Shown: positions 54,796 through 64,000 of the stretch, one piece after another
Position numbering within the stretch: position 1 is the stretch's first letter
Layout of the letters: every line of letters starts with the position of its first letter
NCBI RefSeq assembly: GCF_963678635.1
Contig: NC_087065.1
Coordinates: 26,371,254-26,435,253 of the forward strand
Reading direction: 5' to 3'
DNA: 64,000 nt
DNA from: Symsagittifera roscoffensis
Taxonomy: Eukaryota > Xenacoelomorpha > Acoela > Convolutidae
Position numbers and translations under genes: made by a program
The notes under the pieces: model-generated
The model's input: the letters and a program-made list of their open reading frames with translations, nothing else
Told to the model about the DNA's origin: nothing
Database searches by the model: none

Positions 54796-55969
54796 ATTAT
54801 GCAACACGGTACCAATAGAGATAAATCCAGAATAGTCTTCTGAACAAAATTATTCAAGGAAAAAATCTAATACCCGATTAGAAACTCAAGATTAGAACAA
54901 AAAAATCTAGAATCTAGAATAAAAAAATCTAGAATAAAAAAAACTAATTTTGACAATTTTGTTAGACGAATTCTTTTCGAGCTTTAAATAAAAAATTGAT
55001 TACATTTTAAGTGCAGGAAAAATCAATTAAACAAATACTAGCAATCGCGTATCCTATAATCAGTGGCCTCGCCAAAAAATATTTCGTTCTGATCAAGATA
55101 TTCGAGCAATGAAAATTTGAAAAACTTCAATTAAAGCCATATTGTAAATCGGTTTGAGAAACTCTAAATTTAATAGAACGAATCCGTTCGCGATAAAGAG
55201 AAGTTTTTCTCAGCAAGATTATCAAGCTATGAACTGTTTCGAGTTCTTTCATGACGCAAATCAGAATGAGAAAAATTTTAAGTATTTCTATTGAAACCAT
55301 TCAAGCAATGAAACTTAGAAATAATTCAAGTTGATTCTTAGACCAAATAGTTTTCCGAAAAAGTTAAGCGTGGCAATGACAGATGTTCAAGCAATGGAAT
55401 TTTGAAATAAATGCAGGCAGTTTTATTGAGCGAATCAGTTTAAAAATTAATTAAAAAATTGGTGAAAGTTTTTTTTAAAAAGCCATTCAACCTATGAAGT
55501 ATTTTCAGTTATTTCATGGAGCGAACTGGTTCCCAAAAAATTCAACAACTATGCAAGCTATTAAGCGAAAAACGTTTGGAACATTTCAGCTTTTATAGCG
55601 CAAATTAGTCCGAAAAAACTTAGTTTTTAAAAAGCAAGCTATTCAAGCAATGAAAATTTGAATTATTTCAAGTTTTTTTTCTTTAAAGCTAGCAACAACA
55701 ATTCGAACGATGTTACCGATGAGAAAAGGACTAGAAAACCAAAAAAAAGAATTTGTGTTCATATTTTCCTTAAATTGTGAATAGGTCAACGTGGGGTTGA
55801 TTTTAAGCATTCAAAAATTGGGCCAGTTACTACTCGATTTTATGGGGCTAGAGTATAAACTCAAGCGGTAAGAATACTAAAAACAACTGAGCATTTGAAA
55901 CACAAAATAATTTAGGTCCACCTTGCACTCAAAACCCACTGACACGCACACGAAAATTTTGTTTCGCGT
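54796..55969. other. non-coding stretch
   Basis: AT-rich. AATCTAGAATAAAAA-like words repeat at 54895-54945. Phrases such as CAAGCAATGAAA and TTCAAGC recur loosely through 55080-55680. No gene. Confidence 0.4.
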
Positions 55970-56190
55970 ATCAAACGGCGCAATATGGAGCCACTAAGCC
56001 GATACAAATACAGAGGTGAAACTTCGCAAACACGAGCGAGAACACGACAAAAAGCAACTCTGTAAACTGCAATAAAAAATTAGAAATAAGCCTCGAATTA
56101 ATAAATATTGGGCTACATGTCGGGTTCGATCCAATGCCCTACAGAAGTCAAACGCACTAACCACTCACGCTTCTCCAATCACAAACGGTA
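55970..56190 (-). repeat. tRNA-headed repeat family T, partial copy (head side)
   Basis: GAGCCACTAAGCCGATACAAA, then a minus-strand tRNA-like region (56185-56110) with GAGTGGTTAGTGCG (A box-like) and GGATCGAACCCGACATG (B box-like). Confidence 0.5.
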
Positions 56191-56399
56191 GACGCGCTTA
56201 ATGCAGGGAATAGATGCTATGATTTTTCAATGCTACAAATCGTGATTTAAGTGCAAAATAATTTTGCAAGTTAGGTTAAAAAAAAAGGTTGATTTGATAG
56301 AATTGATATTTCAAAAAGAAAAAACAGGAGTCAAAAAACAAAAAAAGAAAGTTTTCATTGGAAAAGCGGAAAGAGACTGATTTAAAAGTAAGACGCAGA

Positions 56400-56895
56400 G
56401 AAATGCGCAAAAACTCATGAGCTCAAAAAACAGTTTCAAATAGTTAATCATAGACTGCGCATGGCACTCTTAAAGCAGCAAATTACGTTTCGACAAAGTA
56501 AACATCGAGAAAAGAATTCCAAAAACAAAATCAACGCAGGACTTTTGGAGAAAAATTACAAGAAATTGCAGCTATAACCTATACGGCATCGACTGCTATA
56601 AATAGATGAATCAAAAATGAAATTGTCAGAACGAATACATACTGCGCGCAAACACGTGTCAGATGCTGAAAAGACGCAACTTGCTTAAGCCTTAACGCAG
56701 ATAGGAAGCTGCACTTCGCGAGAAAGCAACAACTAGCTCTTCTAACAGGTAAGTGGAAAAAGGAAAGCAACGGTAAAATTACCTTAAAAATTATGTTAAA
56801 ATAAATACCTTAAAATGTGTCTAATTCGAACCCCGACCTCGAGATTGAGATTCAGGCGTCCTCGCATCTGAGAAATGGTTGGTTGAAAATCAACA
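56400..56895 (-). repeat. possible tRNA-headed repeat family T copy, diverged
   Basis: A minus-strand tRNA-like head at 56895-56820 (GATGCGAGGACGCC, then GGTCGGGGTTCGAATTAGAC). The body is poorly preserved. Confidence 0.4.
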
Positions 56896-57060
56896 AACAC
56901 TAGTCATAAAAAAATCATTGAGAACAGATGCTATTTAACTGACACTGCGAGTTGCAACAGCACTTTATTACCACGTTTAATTTACAAAAATTGAGTCGTA
57001 AAATAAAAATATTCCACCGCTTGTGACTTGAAAAAGACGCGCTTTTTTGAGCTTATTATA

Positions 57061-57105
57061 TGCACAGGTGAAGCGGAGCTTCACATCACTGTCGATGCAG
57101 CAAAC
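57061..57105 (-). repeat. tail fragment of family T immediately before the LINE
   Basis: GGTGAAGCGGAGCTTCACATC followed by ACTGTCGATGCAGCAAA matches the hairpin-plus-GCGATACAACA tail at 53876. Family-like sequence (AAGCAGACAAGAATTGGGTCG) resumes after the LINE at about 61083, so the LINE appears to have inserted into a family T copy. Confidence 0.45.
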
Positions 57106-57172
57106 TAAATTAAGAATTACAAGAATTAGCCTAATTGTTGTGATAAACTTATTAAATAGTTTCCGGTTTGAT

Positions 57173-57958
57173 ATGTCTCAAGCAAAAGCTACTAGATGTG
57201 GACCATGCAACAAAACAGTGAAGGACAACGACTCAACTGCTATAGGATGTGAAAAGTGCAGCGCGTGGTTCCATGGGCAATGTGTTGGATTGTCTCCTGA
57301 TGATGTAGCTACAATGGGCAAAATTCGAGGATGCTTCTGGCTGTGCTCTGGCTGCCTTGAGGGGAACATCTTCACATCCCAAGCTAAGTTTGAACTGATT
57401 ATTCAAAGACAAGAAAGCTTAATCGAAATTACAAAAAGCATTAAAGAAACTAATGAAAATGTTGATCCAACCAAGACAACATCATCGAATGTACCGGTTA
57501 ATAGTCGTATTAATAACAGTCACCGGGCCAACACATGTGAAAACGAGATAATCATCGACGGGGTCTGCGAAGACAACGGACAGTTTACATCCAATATAGA
57601 GGCCGAAGAAGCCAAAGTGTCCGAAATTTTTGATCATATAGGCGAAGAAAATCTCAGTATCTGCCAAATGTATAGACTTGGTAAAGCTAATCCCCAACAA
57701 CGAAGACCGCGTCCTTTACTTGTTCGTCTGTCATCCGAATGGAATGCTAGAAAATGCCTGGCAAAATCTTACAAACTGAAGAATTTCAAAGAAAAGATTT
57801 TCATATCGAAGTCCCTGAACCAAGAAGAACAGATTCTGAAACGTAAAATCTTCAAGAAACGGTACGACATGATTAACAATGAAAAAGTTCCACGCGATGA
57901 GCTAAAAATTCGTGGTCTGACCCTCGAACGAAATGGTATCAAGATCAATCTTGACTGA
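57173..57958 (+). CDS. LINE ORF1 protein with PHD-like zinc finger
   Basis: 261 codons from ATG 57173. Residues about 9-62 form a PHD-type Cys4-His-Cys3 finger: CGPC, CEKCSAWFHGQC, then WLCSGC. The middle is a helical/coiled linker (QESLIEITKSIKETNENV). The C-terminal half (EIIIDGVCED, FDHIGEENLSI, MYRLGK, RPRPLLVRL, KIFISKSL) follows the layout of the RRM-like/CTD domain of transposase-22-type ORF1 proteins, which bind element RNA. The frame ends TGA CTA and continues without interruption into ORF2 in the same frame. Upstream in-frame codons back to 57047 are open but carry unlikely sequence from the preceding repeat, so I chose 57173. Confidence 0.85.
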   Translation: MSQAKATRCGPCNKTVKDNDSTAIGCEKCSAWFHGQCVGLSPDDVATMGKIRGCFWLCSGCLEGNIFTSQAKFELIIQRQESLIEITKSIKETNENVDPTKTTSSNVPVNSRINNSHRANTCENEIIIDGVCEDNGQFTSNIEAEEAKVSEIFDHIGEENLSICQMYRLGKANPQQRRPRPLLVRLSSEWNARKCLAKSYKLKNFKEKIFISKSLNQEEQILKRKIFKKRYDMINNEKVPRDELKIRGLTLERNGIKINLD

Positions 57959-60802
57959 CTACAATCAAAGTTATGCCTTATCAACGCACAAAGTCTCTTG
58001 AGCATAAATCAGCGTCTGAAGTTAATCAATTTTCTTTCTTTACATTCTCCTGATATCGTGTTCATTACTGAAACATGGCTTAAACCAGAAGTTACTGATC
58101 CCGAAATTTTTCCTATGAATTCTCCCTATTCGGTTATTGCTCGAAAAGACCGCACTTCTGGAGAACACGGAGGTGTTCTCATTGCTACAAAAAGGAGTTT
58201 TGCTCTAAATTATTCAACTCTATCATACGATGCAGATTACTGCATCGGACTTTCAATATATTCGGGTGCAGTTAATCATATTTTCCTCCTTATTTACAAC
58301 CCCCCCGCTTCGTCGCAGTTTCGGATACCTGCCAAAATGCTTACTGATTCAATACGTTATTTTAACTCCAAATTGATTAATGGTTCTAGTTCGTACACAA
58401 TCTTAGGTGACCTAAATCTGCCTGATATCTGTTGGGCATCTTCTGATGGTGGCTGTGATTACTCGAAACTGTTCCTAGAGGTTATTGAGGATCATAGCTT
58501 AATGCCCCTTATATATGAACCCACACATCGCTCAGGCAACACTCTTGATATCATTTTAACTTCGCACACAGAATTGTTCACTGCATTTGTAAATGAAGTG
58601 CTTTACTCAGACCATTTTCCTTTATTTGCTTTTTTTACCATTCCTGAAGCAGCGCCTACTGTGAGTGGGAATTTTATGAAAACCTCTCTATCTAAATCAT
58701 CTTTTTCTCATTCGATCTTCAATACTAACATCAGCCCTTGCTTTACCAAACTCATTGTGGAACAAAACTCATGTTATTCCATATCCACCACTAATGATTA
58801 TGTAGATAGCTGGTACGCTCAGATCAATCATGCAATTCTTTCATCATGCGCACAGAAAACTAAAAGACGCCAGCAACTTCCCTATTATTATTCGTCGCAT
58901 ACAGTTCATTTACTGAATAAGCATCATTCCATATCTAAACGGACAGCCAACACAAATCATTTAGCTTCGATCCAACAAGACCTTAACAATTCAATCGAAT
59001 TGGATAAAACTTGTCTCCTTGAATCTTTAAGACCAAATTCTACCCGTGATTGCTTTAAATACCTTCGATCTTTTACCAGAAGGAAACTACCAAACCAAAT
59101 GCACTGGATGAATAGAAAAGCATCCACTTCTATTGAAATAGCCATTCTTTTGAACGATTACTTCTGTTCAGTGTTTCTAGAAAAGCATGAAATTCAAATC
59201 TTACAACCCGAAAAACCCACCATTTTTCTATCCGATCTCCATGTCAACCTTAAAAAGGTCGAGAAAGCTCTCAAATTTGCTAAAACTTCTTGTATTACCA
59301 ACGACCGCCTCCCAACCTTTATTCTTAACTACTGCAGTGAATTAATATCTCCTCTAGTCGTGCAGCTCTTTGTCAAGGTTTTGGAAACTAAAACGTGGCC
59401 AGAACTTTGGAAATGTGCGTTTATTACGCCAGTTCTTAAATCTAGTAATCCCGAAAATGTTGAAAATTATCGCCCGATTAGCATATTGCCTCAATTATCG
59501 ATTGTTCTGGAGAGAATGATCTTCGATTTCATTTATCCTAAAATTCGGGCTAAAGTTACACCTGCTCAACATGGTTTTATGACCAAGCGATCGACTGTTA
59601 CTCAGCTTCTTGAATACCTAGATCAGATTTATAACGACGTCGAGGCAAAAAGCGAATGTCTTTCTGTGTACTTCGATTTTCGCAAGGCTTTTGATCAAGT
59701 TCCTCATCATATACTTATTTTGAAACTTGGTAATTTAGGCTTTGACGTTAGCTTTCTTGAACTTTTTGCTTCCTATCTCACAAACCGCACGCAAAATGTC
59801 TTAATTAACAATGAAGCATCTCCAAAAGGCCATGTAACAAGTGGTGTTCCGCAAGGAAGTGTACTCGGCCCTTTACTATTTATACTCTTCATTAATGACA
59901 TGCCAGCTGTCTTGAAAACCTCTAAATGTTTTCTGTTTGCTGATGACAGCAAACTCTATTCAAAATATGACTTTTCCTTAGTTCAAATAGACATTGATCT
60001 ATTTATCAATTGGACGCTTGAAAACGAAATGACATTTAATTCTGATAAATGCAAAGTTATTTGTTTTAACTCAACTTCCCCCAAATCTACACTTTGCCTT
60101 AATGATTACCCAATTCCGTCAGTTTCATCTATCAAAGATCTCGGAGTAACGATATCTAGTGATTTAAAGTGGGACATCCACATTAAAACCAAACTGGTTG
60201 CAGTTAACAAAGCTTTCCATTTCTTGAAACGTTCAATCCCTTATGGAGTATCCATGAGAACCAAATTCAAATATTACCAGCTATGTATTGTGAGTATTTT
60301 ATTATACGGTAGTCAGGTCTGGTTTCCATCTTTAACATATCGCCGCAAACTAGAATTATTTAACAGAAAATGTTTGAAATGGGTAACGGGAGTCAACGAC
60401 TATACAGAACAACTTAGAAAAACGAATTCCTTGCCAATTTCCTTCACTATAGCTTTACATGATATGTGTTTTCTTAATCGAGTCCTGACTGATCAATTTG
60501 ATTTCAACCTTTACAGATACATAAATTTTACCTTTGCAGCCAAAGACCTTCGCAATAGCTCACGCCCTAAGCTTTCAACAACCCAGAATTGTCGACTCTT
60601 CTTTACAGAGCAATTTTTCTTCTATCGCGTCTGTCGGTATGCCAACATGATTTCAGCAAACAACATAGCCGACATTTTCTCATCGCCTGAAATTTTCAAA
60701 GCAAAATTGAAAATCTATCTGAAAAATAGAATTGATATGTTCAACTTAAACAACTCTTGTTCAATGCTACTTTGTTGCCATTGCATAAATTGCCGTTCGT
60801 GA
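57959..60802 (+). CDS. LINE ORF2: endonuclease and reverse transcriptase
   Basis: 947 codons open from the codon after the ORF1 TGA to 60802. The endonuclease domain has the conserved Asn in INAQSL (residue 9), Glu in ETWL (38), GDLNLPDICW (about 145) and SDHFPLF (about 216). The RT has NYRPISILP, YFDFRKAFDQVPH, GVPQGSVLGPLLF and the catalytic FADD (about 660-663), followed by a thumb and a Cys/His-containing C-terminus (CCHCINC). The first in-frame ATG is codon 53, after two endonuclease catalytic residues, so the full enzyme cannot start at an AUG in this frame. No defects are seen. It would nick target DNA and copy its RNA by target-primed reverse transcription. Confidence 0.9.
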   Translation, partial: LQSKLCLINAQSLLSINQRLKLINFLSLHSPDIVFITETWLKPEVTDPEIFPMNSPYSVIARKDRTSGEHGGVLIATKRSFALNYSTLSYDADYCIGLSIYSGAVNHIFLLIYNPPASSQFRIPAKMLTDSIRYFNSKLINGSSSYTILGDLNLPDICWASSDGGCDYSKLFLEVIEDHSLMPLIYEPTHRSGNTLDIILTSHTELFTAFVNEVLYSDHFPLFAFFTIPEAAPTVSGNFMKTSLSKSSFSHSIFNTNISPCFTKLIVEQNSCYSISTTNDYVDSWYAQINHAILSSCAQKTKRRQQLPYYYSSHTVHLLNKHHSISKRTANTNHLASIQQDLNNSIELDKTCLLESLRPNSTRDCFKYLRSFTRRKLPNQMHWMNRKASTSIEIAILLNDYFCSVFLEKHEIQILQPEKPTIFLSDLHVNLKKVEKALKFAKTSCITNDRLPTFILNYCSELISPLVVQLFVKVLETKTWPELWKCAFITPVLKSSNPENVENYRPISILPQLSIVLERMIFDFIYPKIRAKVTPAQHGFMTKRSTVTQLLEYLDQIYNDVEAKSECLSVYFDFRKAFDQVPHHILILKLGNLGFDVSFLELFASYLTNRTQNVLINNEASPKGHVTSGVPQGSVLGPLLFILFINDMPAVLKTSKCFLFADDSKLYSKYDFSLVQIDIDLFINWTLENEMTFNSDKCKVICFNSTSPKSTLCLNDYPIPSVSSIKDLGVTISSDLKWDIHIKTKLVAVNKAFHFLKRSIPYGVSMRTKFKYYQLCIVSILLYGSQVWFPSLTYRRKLELFNRKCLKWVTGVNDYTEQLRKTNSLPISFTIALHDMCFLNRVLTDQFDFNLYRYINFTFAAKDLRNSSRPKLSTTQNCRLFFTEQFFFYRVCRYANMISANNIADIFSSPEIFKAKLKIYLKNRIDMFNLNNSCSMLLCCHCINCRS

Positions 60803-60893
60803 TGTCTTGTGTACATAATCATACCATTTCTTTTGTTTGATGCCTTTATATTTTAAAGGGAATAAATTCTTTTAGTAGTAGTAGTAGTAGTAG

Positions 60894-62296
60894 AAGAATG
60901 TTTAATCCTATATACGTATTTGAATTTTTAAAAAAAAAACCAAGTCGATAGAGCTTCAACCGAAAAACAGGAAATCAAAAAATTGTCGGAAGTAAAACTC
61001 ATATTAAAAATCGATCGTTGTAACACTAATTTAACATTTAGAGCAATTAAGTTGATCATTTAAAAAAATAGAACAGAAATTAAGCAGACAAGAATTGGGT
61101 CGCAGGTTAATCGGCGAAAAGTTGAGCCTTAAATACATACCTGGCGAAAAAAAAACAAGCTCCAACAGACCTATGGACCTAACAGATTCAAAAGAACAGT
61201 TGTTCACGGGGAAAAAGTCTTTTTCCCCGATTACAAGACACTTGTTCTCGCAAGTCTGTATGTGAGCGCAATAACATTGACGCTAGAATACTAGTTAACT
61301 TCCAGGCATCAGATATACGAAAAACTGCCTGTGGATATTATAACGCAAGCTTGGCCGGTGTAAATTCAACTGTCTAGTTAACTCATTTAACTCATTGATT
61401 AGGATCACAGTTCAATTTGAGCTCATTGAAAATGACCTATGTAAGTGCGCTTCGTCAAATAACTATAAAAAATTAAAACTGCAAAAATTAATTTAATTTA
61501 AAATATTTGTAAGAAATTGTCATCAGATTACTGCATTGCTTCAATCAATTACGCATCGAATAGATACTTCAAAATTGCCGGTGAACCCAAATATCTGTAA
61601 GCCTTGCTCGCCAAACATTTTTATTTCCTCTGCACGTTTTCATCAGATTTGCAATCCGTTTTTATCAGCAAACAAAGCTATATCCTAAAACTGCTCACTT
61701 GACTGCACGCTCTGAATGATTGACTTTTCACTGCATAAATAGCAATATATATTGCAAGATCTAAGTTTTAAATCAAAATTTTAACTGTCAAAATTCAAGT
61801 TAAACAGAACTAACAAAAATAAAACTTGTGGATGGATTTTTACAAAACAAGTAGCCACGCTGAAAATACTTGACTCACTAATTGTTTTTTGAAGAGGCTG
61901 GCAGTTGAAAAATGGGAGAATCAGCGACGAGCTACAATGATTTCCACTGGAAGATTTTTTGTATGTATTAAACGGTGCTCTTTGGATGTAAATTTATCGG
62001 AAAATATCGCAATCTATAATTTAATTTACATATGCATCATCATGTTTAGGGTCATAAATATTGAATTTTTTTAAGGAAAAATAGATCGGCATTCAAAAGT
62101 TTCAAATTCATGTGTAAAAATACAATCCGTTCGTCTCCTCGACTATAAATACGATTAGAGTAAAACTACAAAACATCGTCAGCTTGTTATTTACATTGTA
62201 CAATAAATTAGAGTTGATAAACTAAGATTGGACTAAAAACTCAGTGAGTTTATCATATTAACTGACCAGCACCAAGCATTAACTTCTGAGCTTCTC
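60894..62296. other. non-coding stretch between the LINE and the WDR37-like gene
   Basis: 60900-61200 probably continues the family T copy split by the LINE. The rest is AT-rich with no credible ORF. 62100-62296 would include the 3' UTR of the WDR37-like gene on the minus strand. Confidence 0.45.
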
Positions 62297-64000
62297 TTAC
62301 TTTGCCAGAGCCGTTCCGTAATATCCGGAAGATCCCTGGTTAGTACTGGCATAAGGAGAGAAATTATTAACCGGTTCATTGTTATTAGAGTTGTTCGGTT
62401 GGCTATTGGTTGACTGCTTTGATGAGTTTTTTGTCAGTTTCCATTCGACCATAGCACCGTCTATAGAAACAGATACCAGTTTGCGACCACATGAACTCCA
62501 TGCCACTGAGGTGACCATTCTGGCGTGGAAGGAGTTGGAGTTTTGGTGCCTGGATGAACGGCTGCTGCTGCTAGATGTCCTGGAACAATATTCATGTCAA
62601 GAATTTCAACTATGAGAAACAATGACCGACCTATGAACGTGCTCAATTGCAATGAATTTGAATCCTAAATGCTTATAAAGTAAGTTCAACATGGATAAAG
62701 CGACATTAAAAACATCGAAAACGTAAAATTTCGTACACAGTAGCTTACGACATTCACAAAACAAATATTAGAATGGCTAGTCACAAACTTGAATTAAGTA
62801 TTCTATCAAATAATAACAATTACATTTCACCGTGACAATTTACTGACCTCTGATTGGATGCGGAGCTGGTGGAGTGGGCGAGTCTGGACCCAGTTCCGGA
62901 AGCGGGAATGGAAGCCACCCTTCTGGCTCTGGCAGTTGAGAGGGAAAGAGAGTAGATGCGAATGGATCTGTTGTCCAGGGGACAGGCAGTCAGCATCTCA
63001 CTGTTGGGAGAGGTCCCATCTGCAGAGGGAGATGACAGCACGGCAAATCTGTTGATCCCCGAATTGGCCCTTGAAAAGTGAATTTAATCTAGTCCTGATT
63101 ATGCACGAAGAACAATTTTTCTGGCTTTATTATTGCAACATCAATAACTTAAGTATAAAATAAAGATATTGGCGATAGCATCTTATGTCTGAAATTGAGG
63201 AAAAAATTCGAGACTGACGGACAAAATTAATAACACGGAGCAATCTTTCGATGAGCACTTAAGTTTCCATAACCAGCGCAGGTAAAAAGCAAAGTACAAA
63301 ATTTCACCGCATTCAATTTTGTTCATCCATACCTGATAGATATCAAAGGTGATGACATGTTTCGCAGGTCCCACAGTTTCAGAGAGCAGTCGTCTGACGC
63401 AGAGAGAATGTGAGGAAAAGGACTGCCTCCACTTATGACATCACTAGAAGCTCCTCCAATCACCGAGTCACAGAATACTGCTGTCCTCACTTTCCGCGAG
63501 TGACCTTCACAGACGAACACTTTTTGGGGGTTGTTCAGGTCCCAGACTCGGAAGGTTCTGTCTTCGGAAGAGGATGCATAGAGCGTCGAGCTCCTGGCAC
63601 AACTGATGTTAGTAATCCCGCCCTCGTGACCTTAAATGCGGTATTCCAACACCATTAAATCGTAATATGCCATTTCCGTTCTGAAATTTTCAGTCAGTGA
63701 AAAATAACTGTAACGTCAGAAAATTGGCTATGAAACTTCTCGAATTACTTAGAAGATTTATTTTGATTCTTGTTTTAAGACAAGTCTCCCATGCTCAAAA
63801 TCTACGCACTATCACATTTCCTGAATCGAACAAACCTTCATTAACACGGACCATCCTTCCTGTGAGCGCGTCTGCCACTATCAGGTGCTGGTCCCAGCCT
63901 CCTGAAACTACTACGTTCCCAGCCACCAATCCTCCCAGAAACTCAGCCGCCATTATGGGGCCCGGCGGGACCGCATTAGATATTCCTGCTGAATATGATG
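62297..64000 (-). CDS. WDR37: WD40-repeat protein, WDR37-like (last four exons; 5' part beyond the window)
   Basis: Four coding segments join in phase: about 64000-63836, 63630-63333, 63069-62848 and 62579-62297 (stop TAA). Donors (AAG|GTTTG, CAG|GTATGG, GAG|GTCAGTA) and acceptors (TTTAAG|G, TCAAG|G, TTCCAG|G) fit GT-AG. WD40 blades are visible: AAEFLGG...SGGWDQHLIVADA, GHEGGITNISC...SEDRTFRVWDL, GHSRKVRTAVF...SASDDCSLKLWDLRNMSSP, and LTACPLDNRSIRIYSL. A last partial blade (ARMVTSVAWSSCGRKL...DGAMVEWKL) follows. The KLWDLRNM-SPL..IR, INR, PLDNRSIRIY and RMV order matches WDR37 as I recall it. Unlike human WDR37, which as I recall ends soon after the last blade, this protein has a tail of about 45 residues rich in Asn/Ser. 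Another WD40 paralogue is possible. Confidence 0.75.

Larger units (their letters stand above)
57106..60893 (+). mobile_element. CR1/Jockey-type non-LTR retrotransposon (LINE), apparently intact
   Basis: Two ORFs on the plus strand: ORF1 with a PHD-like zinc finger (57173-57958) and ORF2 with an apurinic-type endonuclease and reverse transcriptase (57959-60802). A short 3' UTR has AATAAA (60861-60866) and a (TAG)7 tail (60873-60893) in place of poly-A. PHD-bearing ORF1 and microsatellite tails are known among CR1/Jockey-group LINEs. There are no internal frameshifts. The exact 5' end is uncertain (between about 57105 and 57173), and I could not identify target-site duplications. Confidence 0.9.

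Noticed and set aside
1-64000. CRISPR arrays, operons, bacterial insertion sequences
   Set aside because: Nothing of the kind is present. Introns, LTR elements and LINEs show an animal nuclear genome.

Overview
This is a repeat-dominated, AT-rich window from an animal nuclear genome. The clade is not identified; an invertebrate is most likely. The evidence is: spliced genes with GT-AG introns (a WD40 gene that looks like WDR37 and an ARM-TIR gene, both on the minus strand), two Ty3/gypsy LTR retrotransposons, a CR1/Jockey-type LINE, hAT-like and other fold-back MITEs, tRNA-like repeat heads, and tens of kilobases without credible coding sequence. There is no prokaryotic gene organisation, CRISPR array or rRNA.

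Layout. (1) About 1-9187, plus strand: the 3' part of a decayed gypsy element: RT, RNase H, a 458-bp partial integrase copy, full integrase with a catalytic-core deletion, GPY/F module, acidic tail, a macrodomain-like segment, an unrelated third ORF, and a possible 3' LTR. (2) 9188-16479: dispersed repeats, including a 547-bp hAT-type MITE with 8-bp TSDs and a second MITE nested inside it. (3) 16480-19680, minus: an ARM-repeat plus TIR-domain gene with one intron and one in-frame TAA. (4) 20348-27476, minus: a gypsy element with 307-bp LTRs and a 5-bp TSD (GGACA), inserted into an older hAT-like repeat. Its LTRs are nearly identical but its coding frames are broken. (5) 27.5-38.9 kb: a non-coding array of roughly 3.5-kb units, each built from about 1-kb sub-repeats. 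(6) 38.9-57 kb: MITEs, long palindromes and a repeat family with tRNA-like heads. (7) About 57.1-60.9 kb, plus: a full-looking LINE with a PHD-finger ORF1 and an endonuclease-RT ORF2. The two ORFs are in the same frame, separated only by TGA-CTA. (8) 62297-64000, minus: the last four exons of a WDR37-like gene.

Most interesting: the macrodomain-like module downstream of integrase in element 1; the in-frame UGA-CUA junction between the LINE ORFs, with no AUG before the endonuclease catalytic residues; the long hydrophobic insert between RNase H and integrase in element 2; and the ARM-TIR gene. All family assignments come from motifs recalled by eye. No alignment or search was run.
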